From Prevotella communis (GTDB lineage Bacteria; Bacteroidota; Bacteroidia; Bacteroidales; Bacteroidaceae): 64,000 bases of DNA. Below the pieces are notes generated by a model. The model was given only the letters and a program-made list of their open reading frames with translations. It had not been told where the DNA came from and did not search any database. Position numbers and translations under genes: made by a program. The stretch is from positions 3,224,001 to 3,288,000 of the forward strand of contig NZ_CP091794.1 of assembly GCF_022024175.1 (NCBI RefSeq), read 5' to 3'. Shown piece by piece: positions 1 to 7,719 of the stretch. How positions within the stretch are numbered: the first letter of the stretch is position 1; each line of letters starts with the position of its first letter.

Positions 1-745
1 ATACGTGAGAAATAGCGATGCGATTCACCTCACCACTGGCAGCTAACTGAGAACCGGGATTGAAGCCAAACCATCCCAGCCAGAGTATAAAGACACCCAG
101 GGCAGCCATAGCCAGATTATGACCGGGGATAGCACGACTCTTTCCTTCCTTATCATACTTGCCCACACGGGGACCAAGTGCCAGAGCACCAATCAGAGCC
201 AGCACACCACCTACAGAGTGAACGATGGCAGAACCAGCGAAATCGTGGAACACATCACCAAAGGTTGTCATCATGAAACTATCGGCAGCATCATTGCACA
301 ACCAGCCACCACCCCAGGTCCAGTGACCCTCCACAGGATAGATAATCAGTGAGATGACAGCACTATAAATAAGGTACATAGAGAACTTGGTGCGCTCTGC
401 CATGGCACCACTCACGATGGTAGCTGAGGTAGCACAAAACACCGTCTCGAAAATCAAGAATCCCTCTACGGGCAGATCGCTCTCATAGAAACTCAGGTCA
501 CCCCAGTTGGGCATACCTATAAAACCACCCAGGGTATCGGCACCAAACATAAAGCCGAAACCAAGGAAGAAGAACAGCAACGAGCCGAACATAAAATCGA
601 CAAAGTTCTTCATCAGGATGTTGGCCGTGTTCTTACCACGTGTAAAACCAGCCTCACACAGCGCAAAACCGGGCTGCATCCAGAAAACCAACATGGCCGC
701 TAATAGCATCCATACGGTATCGAGTGAAATTCCTATTTCGTTCAT
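1..745 (-). CDS. amt: Ammonium transporter Amt (3' end beyond window edge)
   Basis: Membrane channel that takes up ammonium/ammonia. Translating back from the ATG at 743-745 gives 248 residues without a stop, running off the left edge, so only the N-terminal part is present. It starts MNEIGISLDTVWMLLAAMLV and has the Amt hallmarks of alternating hydrophobic helices, the stretch FWMQPGFALCEAGF (conserved early Amt motif), a HWTWGGGWL segment, DFAGSAIVHSVGG and FNPGSQLAASGEVNR. It lies 59 bp downstream of glnB on the same strand, the usual glnK/glnB-amt pairing, so the PII protein probably gates this channel. Family call is firm; the C-terminal half cannot be inspected. Confidence 0.93.
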   Translation of the reverse strand, partial: MNEIGISLDTVWMLLAAMLVFWMQPGFALCEAGFTRGKNTANILMKNFVDFMFGSLLFFFLGFGFMFGADTLGGFIGMPNWGDLSFYESDLPVEGFLIFETVFCATSATIVSGAMAERTKFSMYLIYSAVISLIIYPVEGHWTWGGGWLCNDAADSFMMTTFGDVFHDFAGSAIVHSVGGVLALIGALALGPRVGKYDKEGKSRAIPGHNLAMAALGVFILWLGWFGFNPGSQLAASGEVNRIAISHV

Positions 746-749
746 AATC

Positions 750-802
750 CTGAAAATCTTAATGTTTAATTTTTAATGTTTAATGTTTAACGTTTAACGT
801 CG
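750..802. repeat. A/T-rich heptamer-type tandem repeat between glnB and amt
   Basis: The spacer carries several head-to-tail copies of TTTAATG-like units (aatgtttaat, ttaatgttta, cgtttaacgt). The same unit fills the gltB-gltD spacer. It is a simple-sequence spacer repeat, with no hairpin plus T-run that would make it an intrinsic terminator. Confidence 0.7.
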
Positions 803-804
803 AA

Positions 805-1152
805 CTATTTCTTGTCTCTCAATACGGTGTCACCCTTCTCGCCTGTGCGAATAGAATAGGTCTCCAGCACATCACTCACAAAGATACGTCCGTCACCTAC
901 CTCTCCAGTATGGGCCACCTCAAGCAGTACTTTGATGGTGGGATCCAAGAACTGGTCACGACAAACAATAGTGATGGCTACGCGCTCGATGACATCCGTT
1001 GAATACATCACACCACGGTAGATACGTTCCTGACGGCTCTGTCCGATACCATGTACGTCGTGATATTCAAACCAGTTGATATCCGACGTCAGCAGGGCTT
1101 CCTTGACCTCTTCAAACTTGGTCTTACGGATAATTGCTTCAATCTTTTTCAT
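805..1152 (-). CDS. glnB: Nitrogen regulatory protein P-II
   Basis: Trimeric signal protein sensing 2-oxoglutarate and ATP/ADP, which controls ammonium transport and glutamine synthesis. The 115-residue length and the start MKKIEAIIRK match the family. The T-loop signature YRGVMY (residues 45-50) places a tyrosine at position 50, aligned with the uridylylated Tyr51 of E. coli GlnB; the usual acidic RGAEY is changed to RGVMY. The second P-II signature is present as TGEVGDGRIFV, followed by IRTGEKGD. It is the first gene of a glnB-amt unit and diverges from gltB, placing nitrogen sensing, uptake and GOGAT together. The GlnB and GlnK subtypes cannot be told apart from sequence; linkage to amt favours a GlnK-like role. 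Confidence 0.93.
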   Translation of the reverse strand: MKKIEAIIRKTKFEEVKEALLTSDINWFEYHDVHGIGQSRQERIYRGVMYSTDVIERVAITIVCRDQFLDPTIKVLLEVAHTGEVGDGRIFVSDVLETYSIRTGEKGDTVLRDKK

Positions 1153-1208
1153 ACCTTAATACCTTTAATTAATACTACTTGTCACTGTGACTATTCTGAA
1201 TTCGCTGG

Positions 1209-1216
1209 CAAAATTA
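1209..1216 (-). promoter_or_regulatory. Predicted -7 box for glnB-amt
   Basis: On the minus strand this reads TAATTTTG, matching the Bacteroidota -7 consensus TAnnTTTG, about 57 bp upstream of the glnB ATG. A 5+1+5 inverted repeat (GTCAC-T-GTGAC, 1181-1191) lies in the predicted leader and could be an operator; this is inference. Confidence 0.55.
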
Positions 1217-1361
1217 CGACCTTTCCCCGACATAGAAAGACATCTTCCCCGGCTTTCGATTTACTTTTTTACAACAAATAATAATCTGCAATAAAAACAC
1301 GCATATTTACTTACAGATTGTTATTTTGGCTCAAAATGTAGATTAAAAGGACAGAAAAATG

Positions 1362-1392
1362 TTTGTTTTCCTTACAGTTTGATATAATTTTG
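1362..1392 (+). promoter_or_regulatory. Predicted promoter for gltBD
   Basis: TTTG at 1362-1365 and TAATTTTG at 1385-1392 are separated by 19 bp, matching the Bacteroidota -33/-7 consensus. The gltB ATG follows at 1434, leaving a leader of roughly 35 nt. Confidence 0.7.
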
Positions 1393-1433
1393 CGCCCAAT
1401 TTTAAAGATAAGAATAGTTTTATTTAGGATAAT

Positions 1434-4400
1434 ATGGAAAGAAGCGAAAGAAAAGGACTCTACCAGAGTGAATACGAGCATGATGCCTGCGGCGTGGGCA
1501 TGGTGGTGAATATTCATGGCGGCAAGAGTCATGAATTGGTGGACAATGCACTGAAGGTGCTTGAGAACATGGAACACCGTGGTGCCGAGACACGCGACAA
1601 GACCGGCGACGGTGCGGGTATCATGGTACAGATTCCCCACGAGTTTATTCTTCTTCAGGGTATTCCCGTACCTGAAAAAGGAAAATATGGTACCGGACTG
1701 GTTTTTCTTCCAAAAGAAGAGAAGGCCCAACAGCAGATACTGAGCGTGATGATAGAGGAGATCGAGCGCGAGGGACTGCAACTGATGCATCTGCGCACGG
1801 TACCCACCAACCCCGAGGTGCTGGGTGTGGCTGCCCGCGAGGTAGAACCCGACATTAAGCAGATTTTCGTGACGGGCGTATCAGAAGAGAATGTACCCGT
1901 ATTCGAGCGTATATTATATAAGGTACGCAAGCGCATCGAGAACCGCATCACAGATGAGGACTTCTATCTCTGCTCACTGTCAAGCAAGAATATTATCTAT
2001 AAAGGCATGCTGACCAGCGGACAACTGCGCCGCTACTTCCCCGACCTGTCTAACGATTACTTTACGAGCGGACTGGCTTTAGTCCACTCACGTTTCTCTA
2101 CGAACACCTTCCCGAAATGGAAACTGGCACAGCCTTTCCGCCTATTGGCCCACAACGGTGAGATCAACACCATCCGTGGTAACCGTGGATGGATGAAGGC
2201 CCGCGAGAGCGTGCTGAACAGTGAGGCGCTGGGTGACATCAAGGACCTGCGCCCCATTGTGCAGGAAGGTATGAGCGACTCTGCCAGTCTCGACAACGTG
2301 TTCGAGTTCCTGATGATGAGCGGTCTCTCACTGCCTCAGGCCATGGCCATCCTGGTGCCCGAGAGTTTCAACGACAAGAACCCCATCAGCGAAGACTTGA
2401 AGGCGTTCTACGAATATCATTCTATCCTGATGGAGCCCTGGGACGGTCCCGCAGCCCTGCTGTTCAGCGATGGCCGCTACGCAGGTGGTATGCTCGACAG
2501 AAACGGTCTGCGCCCCAGCCGCTATACCATCACCAAGCAGGGTATGATGGTGGTAGCCTCGGAGGTTGGCGTGATGGACTTCGAACCCGGCGACGTAGTA
2601 TCGAAGGGTCGTCTGCAGCCCGGTAAGATCCTACTGATTGACACACAAGAAGGCAAAATCTACTATGATGGCGAGATCAAGGAGAAACTGGCCAAGGCCC
2701 ATCCCTACCGCGAGTGGCTGAACGAGAACCGCGTACAGCTGGAGAAACTGAAGAGCGGACGTAAGGTGGACAACGGCGTGAGCGATCTCAGCGCTAAACT
2801 GGTGACCTTCGGCTTCGGTCAGGAGGATATCGACAAGACCATCATCCCCATGGCTACAGCCGGACAGGAACCTGTAGCCGCCATGGGTAACGACACCCCG
2901 CTGGCTGTCATCTCTGACCGTCCACAGGTGCTGTTCAACTACTTCCGCCAGCAGTTCGCACAGGTCACCAACCCTGCCATCGACCCCATCCGTGAGGAAC
3001 TCGTGATGAGTCTGACGGAGTATATCGGTGCTGTGGGAACGAATATCCTGACGCCCGATGCATCCAACTGTAAGATGGTGCGCCTGCCACAACCCGTACT
3101 GACCAACACACAACTCGATATACTTTGTAACATCCGCTACAAGGGATTTAAGACGAAGAAGCTGGCGATGACCTTCAGACTCTCCCCCTTACCCCTCCCT
3201 GTGAGGGAAGGGAGTGATTACACTCAAGCCGGAGAAGCGCTAAGGGCTGCTCTTGATAAGCTATGCAAGGATGCTGAGGCCTGCGTGGATGAGGGCGTGA
3301 ACTACATTATATTAACAGATAAAATTGAAGATGCAGAGGTATCTACTCCCCTCACTCACAGGGAGGGGCAGGGGGAGGGTCTCTTCTACATCCCATCACT
3401 GCTGGCTGTCTCTGCTGTTCACCACTACCTGATCAGCGTGGGCAAACGTGTGCAGACCGCCCTGATTGTTGAGAGCGGTGAGATTCGCGAGGTGATGCAC
3501 GCAGCCCTGCTGCTGGGCTATGGTGCCAGCGCCCTGTGTCCTTACATGACGTTTGCCGTGCTGGACGACCTGGTGAAGCACCACAAGATTCAGGAGGAGT
3601 ACGCCACAGCCGAGAAGAACTACATCAAGGCGGTGGACAAGGGTCTGAAGAAGATTATGTCCAAGATGGGTATCTCGACCATCCGCAGCTATCGTGGTGC
3701 GAAAATTTTCGAGAGTATCGGACTGAGCGAAGACCTGTTGCGCCGCTACTTCGGTACCGAGGTGAGCACCATCGGTGGCGTGGGCCTGAAGGAGATTGCA
3801 CGCGATGCCATCCGTCTGCATGCGGCAGGTGGAGTTGGTCGCTGTGCCACAGCTACAAATACAGCCGTGCTGCAGAACCAGGGCCAGTTTGCTTGGCGCA
3901 AGGACGGTATCAAGCACGCCTGGAACCCCGAGACCATCGCCAAACTGCAACTGGCCTGCCGTCAAGGCTCATACGAGAAGTTTAAAGAGTGGTCAAAATT
4001 GGTTGACGAGAAAGAATCTCCCATCTTCTTGCGTGACTTCCTTCGATTCAAGAAAGTTACTACTCCCCTCCATGACAGGGAGGGGCAGGGGGAAGGGTCT
4101 TCCGTCTCTCTCGACGAGGTAGAGCCCGTTGAGAGCATCGTGAAGCACTTCGTAACCGGTGCCATGTCGTTCGGTGCCCTGAGCATCGAGGCCCACGAGG
4201 CACTGGCACTGGCCATGAACAAACTGGGTGCCCGCAGTAACACTGGTGAGGGTGGTGAGGACAATGCCCGCTACCACTCAGAGGTGGATGGTGTGAGCCT
4301 AAGCTCAAAGACCAAGCAGATTGCATCAGGTCGTTTTGGTGTGACAGCCGAGTACCTGGTGAATGCAGAGGAGATACAGATTAAGGTGGCACAGGGTGCA

Positions 4401-6074
4401 AAACCTGGTGAGGGCGGACAGCTGCCCGGCTTCAAGGTCAACGAGATTATCGCCAAGACGCGTAACGCCATCCCCGGCATCTCGCTCATCTCTCCCCCAC
4501 CTCATCACGACATCTACAGTATCGAGGACCTGGCACAGCTCATCTTCGACCTGAAGAATATCAACCCCACAGCCGCCGTCAGCGTAAAACTCGTGGCCGA
4601 GAGTGGCGTGGGAACCATTGCCGCTGGTGTGGCTAAGGCCAAGGCCGACCTCATCGTCATCTCAGGTGCCGAGGGTGGTACGGGTGCCAGTCCTGCATCA
4701 AGTATGCGCTTCGCAGGTATCAGCCCTGAAATCGGACTGGCCGAGACGCAGCAGACACTGGTCATCAACGGACTGCGCAACCAGGTTCGCCTGCAGACCG
4801 ACGGTCAGTTGAAGACTGCTAAGGATGTCATCATCATGGCGATGCTGGGTGCCGACGAGTTCTCGTTCGGTACACTGCCCCTGATTGTGCTGGGCTGCGT
4901 CATGATGCGTAAGTGTAACACGAATACCTGTCCTATGGGTGTGGCTACCCAAAACCCCGAACTGCGCAAGCATTTCGAAGGTCGTGCAGAGTACGTGGTC
5001 AACTACTTCACCTTCCTGGCCGAGCAGGTACGCGAATACCTGGCCGAGATTGGCGTGAAGAGCCTCAAGGAAATCATCGGTCATACCGAGCTCATAGAAG
5101 CCACTGTGCCCGAGGCATCAGCATCGGGTTCCGCCGTCGGGAAATGGAAGACCATCGACTTCGCCCGCCTGCTCCACAAGCCCGCTACCGACAAGGCCCT
5201 GTACTGGGACCGCGGCGCCTACACCAAGGTGACTGGCGTGAAGGACGAGGAGATGATCAAGGCTGCCCAAAAGGCTATCGACGAGCAGGAAGAGGTGACA
5301 CTCGACTATGCCATCAAGAATACCGACCGTGCCGTGGGTACCATGCTCAGTGGTGTGATTGCCAAGAAATACGGTGAGGACGGTCTGCCCGACGGCACCA
5401 TCAAGATCAAGTTCAAGGGCTCTGCCGGCCAGAGCTTCGGTGCCTTTGCCGTGAAGGGTCTGGATCTGCGCCTTGAGGGCGAGACCAACGACTACTTCGG
5501 TAAGGGTCTCTCTGGCGGTCGTATCTCTATCCTGCCTCCTGCCCGTCGCAGCGACGACTTCAAGGCCGAGGAGAATATCATCGCTGGTAACACCGGTCTC
5601 TATGGTGCCACCTCTGGTGAACTCTACATCAACGGTAAGGTGGGCGAGCGCTTCGGTGTACGTAACTCTGGTGCCATCGCCGTGATTGAGGGTGCCGGCG
5701 ACCACTGCTGCGAGTATATGACCGGCGGTCGCGTGGTGGTGCTGGGCAAGACAGGACGCAACTTCGCCGCTGGTATGTCAGGCGGTGTGGCCTATGTCTA
5801 CGACCCCAACCATACGTTCGACTACTTCTGCAACATGGATATGGTGGAACTCTCGCTGGTTGAGGACAGTGTCAGCCGTAAGGAATTGCTCGAACTCATC
5901 CGCCAGCACTACCTGCACACGGGTTCAGCCCTCGCAGGCCGCATGCTCGACGACTGGCACCGCTACATCGAGGACTTCATCCAGGTAGTGCCCATCGAGT
6001 ACAAGCGCGTGCTCGAGGAGGAGAAGATGAAGAAGCTCCACGAGAAGATTGCCGACATCCAGCGCGACTATTAA
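1434..6074 (+). CDS. gltB: Glutamate synthase (GOGAT) large subunit, with three in-frame repeat insertions
   Basis: Catalyses reductive transfer of the glutamine amide to 2-oxoglutarate, giving two glutamates, together with GltD. Domains in order: N-terminal class II glutaminase, whose catalytic cysteine is Cys19 in HDACGVGMV after a short propeptide; central domain; FMN-binding synthase domain containing the 3Fe-4S cysteines Cys1155, Cys1161 and Cys1166 (CVMMRKCNTNTC); C-terminal beta-helix rich in glycine (GxxxGxxxG pattern). At 1546 residues it is slightly long because three GC-rich palindromic repeats are translated in frame near residues 583-595, 639-651 and 877-889, all in loops between conserved blocks. 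The reading frame is intact and the flanking blocks align with other GltB proteins, so the enzyme is probably functional. Followed by gltD after 80 bp. Confidence 0.97.
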   Translation: MERSERKGLYQSEYEHDACGVGMVVNIHGGKSHELVDNALKVLENMEHRGAETRDKTGDGAGIMVQIPHEFILLQGIPVPEKGKYGTGLVFLPKEEKAQQQILSVMIEEIEREGLQLMHLRTVPTNPEVLGVAAREVEPDIKQIFVTGVSEENVPVFERILYKVRKRIENRITDEDFYLCSLSSKNIIYKGMLTSGQLRRYFPDLSNDYFTSGLALVHSRFSTNTFPKWKLAQPFRLLAHNGEINTIRGNRGWMKARESVLNSEALGDIKDLRPIVQEGMSDSASLDNVFEFLMMSGLSLPQAMAILVPESFNDKNPISEDLKAFYEYHSILMEPWDGPAALLFSDGRYAGGMLDRNGLRPSRYTITKQGMMVVASEVGVMDFEPGDVVSKGRLQPGKILLIDTQEGKIYYDGEIKEKLAKAHPYREWLNENRVQLEKLKSGRKVDNGVSDLSAKLVTFGFGQEDIDKTIIPMATAGQEPVAAMGNDTPLAVISDRPQVLFNYFRQQFAQVTNPAIDPIREELVMSLTEYIGAVGTNILTPDASNCKMVRLPQPVLTNTQLDILCNIRYKGFKTKKLAMTFRLSPLPLPVREGSDYTQAGEALRAALDKLCKDAEACVDEGVNYIILTDKIEDAEVSTPLTHREGQGEGLFYIPSLLAVSAVHHYLISVGKRVQTALIVESGEIREVMHAALLLGYGASALCPYMTFAVLDDLVKHHKIQEEYATAEKNYIKAVDKGLKKIMSKMGISTIRSYRGAKIFESIGLSEDLLRRYFGTEVSTIGGVGLKEIARDAIRLHAAGGVGRCATATNTAVLQNQGQFAWRKDGIKHAWNPETIAKLQLACRQGSYEKFKEWSKLVDEKESPIFLRDFLRFKKVTTPLHDREGQGEGSSVSLDEVEPVESIVKHFVTGAMSFGALSIEAHEALALAMNKLGARSNTGEGGEDNARYHSEVDGVSLSSKTKQIASGRFGVTAEYLVNAEEIQIKVAQGAKPGEGGQLPGFKVNEIIAKTRNAIPGISLISPPPHHDIYSIEDLAQLIFDLKNINPTAAVSVKLVAESGVGTIAAGVAKAKADLIVISGAEGGTGASPASSMRFAGISPEIGLAETQQTLVINGLRNQVRLQTDGQLKTAKDVIIMAMLGADEFSFGTLPLIVLGCVMMRKCNTNTCPMGVATQNPELRKHFEGRAEYVVNYFTFLAEQVREYLAEIGVKSLKEIIGHTELIEATVPEASASGSAVGKWKTIDFARLLHKPATDKALYWDRGAYTKVTGVKDEEMIKAAQKAIDEQEEVTLDYAIKNTDRAVGTMLSGVIAKKYGEDGLPDGTIKIKFKGSAGQSFGAFAVKGLDLRLEGETNDYFGKGLSGGRISILPPARRSDDFKAEENIIAGNTGLYGATSGELYINGKVGERFGVRNSGAIAVIEGAGDHCCEYMTGGRVVVLGKTGRNFAAGMSGGVAYVYDPNHTFDYFCNMDMVELSLVEDSVSRKELLELIRQHYLHTGSALAGRMLDDWHRYIEDFIQVVPIEYKRVLEEEKMKKLHEKIADIQRDY
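3181..3216 (+). repeat. GC-rich palindromic element translated in frame (gltB copy 1)
   Basis: Core of CCCCTCCCTGTGAGGGAAGG type, read as SPLPLPVREGS inside gltB. It is the same element as at 15079-15112 (read as SPQPLPAREGS in a helicase gene), and the inverse of the copies at 3348 and 4062. Confidence 0.85.
3348..3386 (-). repeat. GC-rich palindromic element translated in frame (gltB copy 2, inverted)
   Basis: The reverse-complement orientation of the element at 3181, read as TPLTHREGQGEG. It separates the conserved GltB blocks ending EDAEV and beginning IPSLLAVSAVHH. Confidence 0.85.
4062..4100 (-). repeat. GC-rich palindromic element translated in frame (gltB copy 3, inverted)
   Basis: Nearly identical to copy 2, read as TPLHDREGQGEG, inserted between RDFLRFK and the conserved EVEPVESIVKHFVTGAMS block of GltB. 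Confidence 0.85.
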
Positions 6075-6149
6075 TCATTTAATGTTTAATCTTTAATGTT
6101 TAATGTTTAATGTTTAACGTTTAATGTTTAATCTTTAATGTTTAATGTA
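6072..6149. repeat. TTTAATG-type tandem repeat in the gltB-gltD spacer
   Basis: About ten imperfect copies of a 7-9 bp unit (TTTAATG, TTTAATC, TTTAACG) fill almost the whole spacer. Related units occur at 750-802. Likely transcribed as part of the gltBD mRNA. Confidence 0.8.
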
Positions 6150-6154
6150 TTAAG

Positions 6155-7552
6155 ATGGGAAATCCAAAAGCATTTTTAGAGATACACCGCCAGGAGGCGG
6201 GATACCGTCCGATTCACGATAGAATCCACGATTTTGGCGAGGTAGAGCAGACGCTCTCTACTCGCGAACGCAAACTGCAGGCCAGCCGCTGTATGGATTG
6301 CGGCGTACCCTTCTGCCACTGGGCCTGTCCGCTGGGCAATAAGGCGCCCGAGTGGAACGACGCCCTGTACAAAGGCGACTTTGAGTTGGCCTACCGTCTG
6401 CTCAACAGCACCAACCCCTTCCCCGAGTTCACCGGCCGCATCTGCCCCGCACTCTGCGAGAAGGCCTGCGTGCTCAACCGCTTCAACCACGAGCCGACCA
6501 CCAACCGTGAGGACGAGGCAGCCATCACCGAGATGGCCTTCCAGGAGGGCTTCATCCAGCCCCGCACCGACATCAAGCGCAATGGCAAGAAGGTGGCGGT
6601 AATTGGTGCAGGTCCTGCCGGACTGGCTGCTGCCAACGATCTGAACCTGATGGGCTACAAGGTGACGGTGTTCGAGAAGAACGAGGCTGCCGGCGGTCTG
6701 CTCCGCTACGGTATCCCTAATTTTAAACTGAATAAGGCCGTTATCGACCGCCGCATCGCCCTGCTCGAACAGGAGGGCATCGATTTCCGCTACGGCACCG
6801 AAATCACCTCCGCAGCCACCACTCCCACCGGTTCTCCGGCGGGTTCCTCCATTCTGTCTGTTGCGACCCTGTCGCAGCAATACGACGCAGTAGTCATCTC
6901 AACCGGCACCCCCACCGCCCGTGACCTCAAGGCTCCCGGCCGCGAACTCAAGGGCGTACACTTCGCCCTCGAGATGCTGTCTCAGCAGAACCGCGTCCTC
7001 GCAGGCATGGAGTTCAGCAAGGACGAACGCGTCACCGCCAAGGGCAAGGATGTGCTGGTCATCGGTGGTGGTGACACAGGTTCCGACTGTATCGGTACGG
7101 CCCACCGCCAGGGCTGCAAGAGCGTCACCCAGATTGAGATTATGCCCAAGCCCGTTGAGGGACCCGAGGATCCCAAGAACCCCTGGCCCGAGTGGCCTCG
7201 CACCCTCAAGACCACATCCAGTCATGAGGAGGGCTGCACCCGCCGCTGGAACATCAACACCCTGGAGTTCCTGGGTAAGGATGGCAAACTTACCGGCGTG
7301 AAGGTACAAGAGATAGACTGGAAGCCCAACCCCGACGGTGGTCGTCCTATCATGATAGAGAAGGGCAAACCCGAAGTCATCAAGGCCGAACTGGTACTCC
7401 TCGCCATGGGTTTCCTGAAGCCCGAGCACCCCGAGTACCCTGCCAACGTCTTCGTCTGCGGTGATGCCGCCAACGGTGCCTCACTCGTGGTTCGCGCCAT
7501 GGCTAGTGGTCGTCAGACTGCACAGAAAGTTAATGGTTTCCTTCAAAAATAA
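6155..7552 (+). CDS. gltD: Glutamate synthase small subunit
   Basis: FAD- and NADPH-binding subunit that passes electrons to GltB. The N-terminal Fe-S region shows Cys46, Cys49, Cys54 and Cys58 (CMDCGVPFCHWAC) and Cys97, Cys101 and Cys105 (CPALCEKAC). The FAD Rossmann motif is VIGAGPAGLAAA at 149-160 and the NADPH motif is VIGGGDTGSD near 302-311. At 465 residues it has the normal length. A low-complexity stretch TTPTGSPAGSS (222-232) inside the first nucleotide-binding fold looks like a small in-frame insertion. Its C-terminus carries the FAD-contacting VCGDAANGASLVVRAM block. Cotranscribed with gltB and ended by a strong terminator. Confidence 0.96.
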   Translation: MGNPKAFLEIHRQEAGYRPIHDRIHDFGEVEQTLSTRERKLQASRCMDCGVPFCHWACPLGNKAPEWNDALYKGDFELAYRLLNSTNPFPEFTGRICPALCEKACVLNRFNHEPTTNREDEAAITEMAFQEGFIQPRTDIKRNGKKVAVIGAGPAGLAAANDLNLMGYKVTVFEKNEAAGGLLRYGIPNFKLNKAVIDRRIALLEQEGIDFRYGTEITSAATTPTGSPAGSSILSVATLSQQYDAVVISTGTPTARDLKAPGRELKGVHFALEMLSQQNRVLAGMEFSKDERVTAKGKDVLVIGGGDTGSDCIGTAHRQGCKSVTQIEIMPKPVEGPEDPKNPWPEWPRTLKTTSSHEEGCTRRWNINTLEFLGKDGKLTGVKVQEIDWKPNPDGGRPIMIEKGKPEVIKAELVLLAMGFLKPEHPEYPANVFVCGDAANGASLVVRAMASGRQTAQKVNGFLQK

Positions 7553-7572
7553 CGGTTTATCTTTGAAGTAAT

Positions 7573-7610
7573 AATCCCCGGTCTCCGTGATGGAAATCGG
7601 GGATTTTTTC
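7573..7610 (+). terminator. Intrinsic terminator after gltD
   Basis: Perfect 8-bp stem AATCCCCG (7573-7580) with CGGGGATT (7598-7605), immediately followed by a run of T (7604-7609). Confidence 0.85.
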
Positions 7611-7660
7611 GTACCTCTGACTTCGTCTATAGTACACTCGCTCGGAAAAACTCAAATACA

Positions 7661-7692
7661 TTTGGTTTTTCACTCACTTATTCGTACCTTTG
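7661..7692 (+). promoter_or_regulatory. Predicted promoter of the GH95 gene
   Basis: TTTG at 7661-7664 and TACCTTTG at 7685-7692 with a 20-bp spacer. The -7 box overlaps an in-frame TTG at 7690, which therefore cannot be the start; this supports the ATG at 7720. Confidence 0.75.
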
Positions 7693-7719
7693 ACGCCCGA
7701 ATCTAACACAAAGGAAACA

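Noticed and set aside
1311-7500. Many long frames antisense or out of frame to gltB and gltD (for example 2631-3113, 5118-5705, 6176-6880)
   Set aside because: The coding strand is fixed by complete conserved enzymes; these frames arise from high-GC third positions and have no family features.
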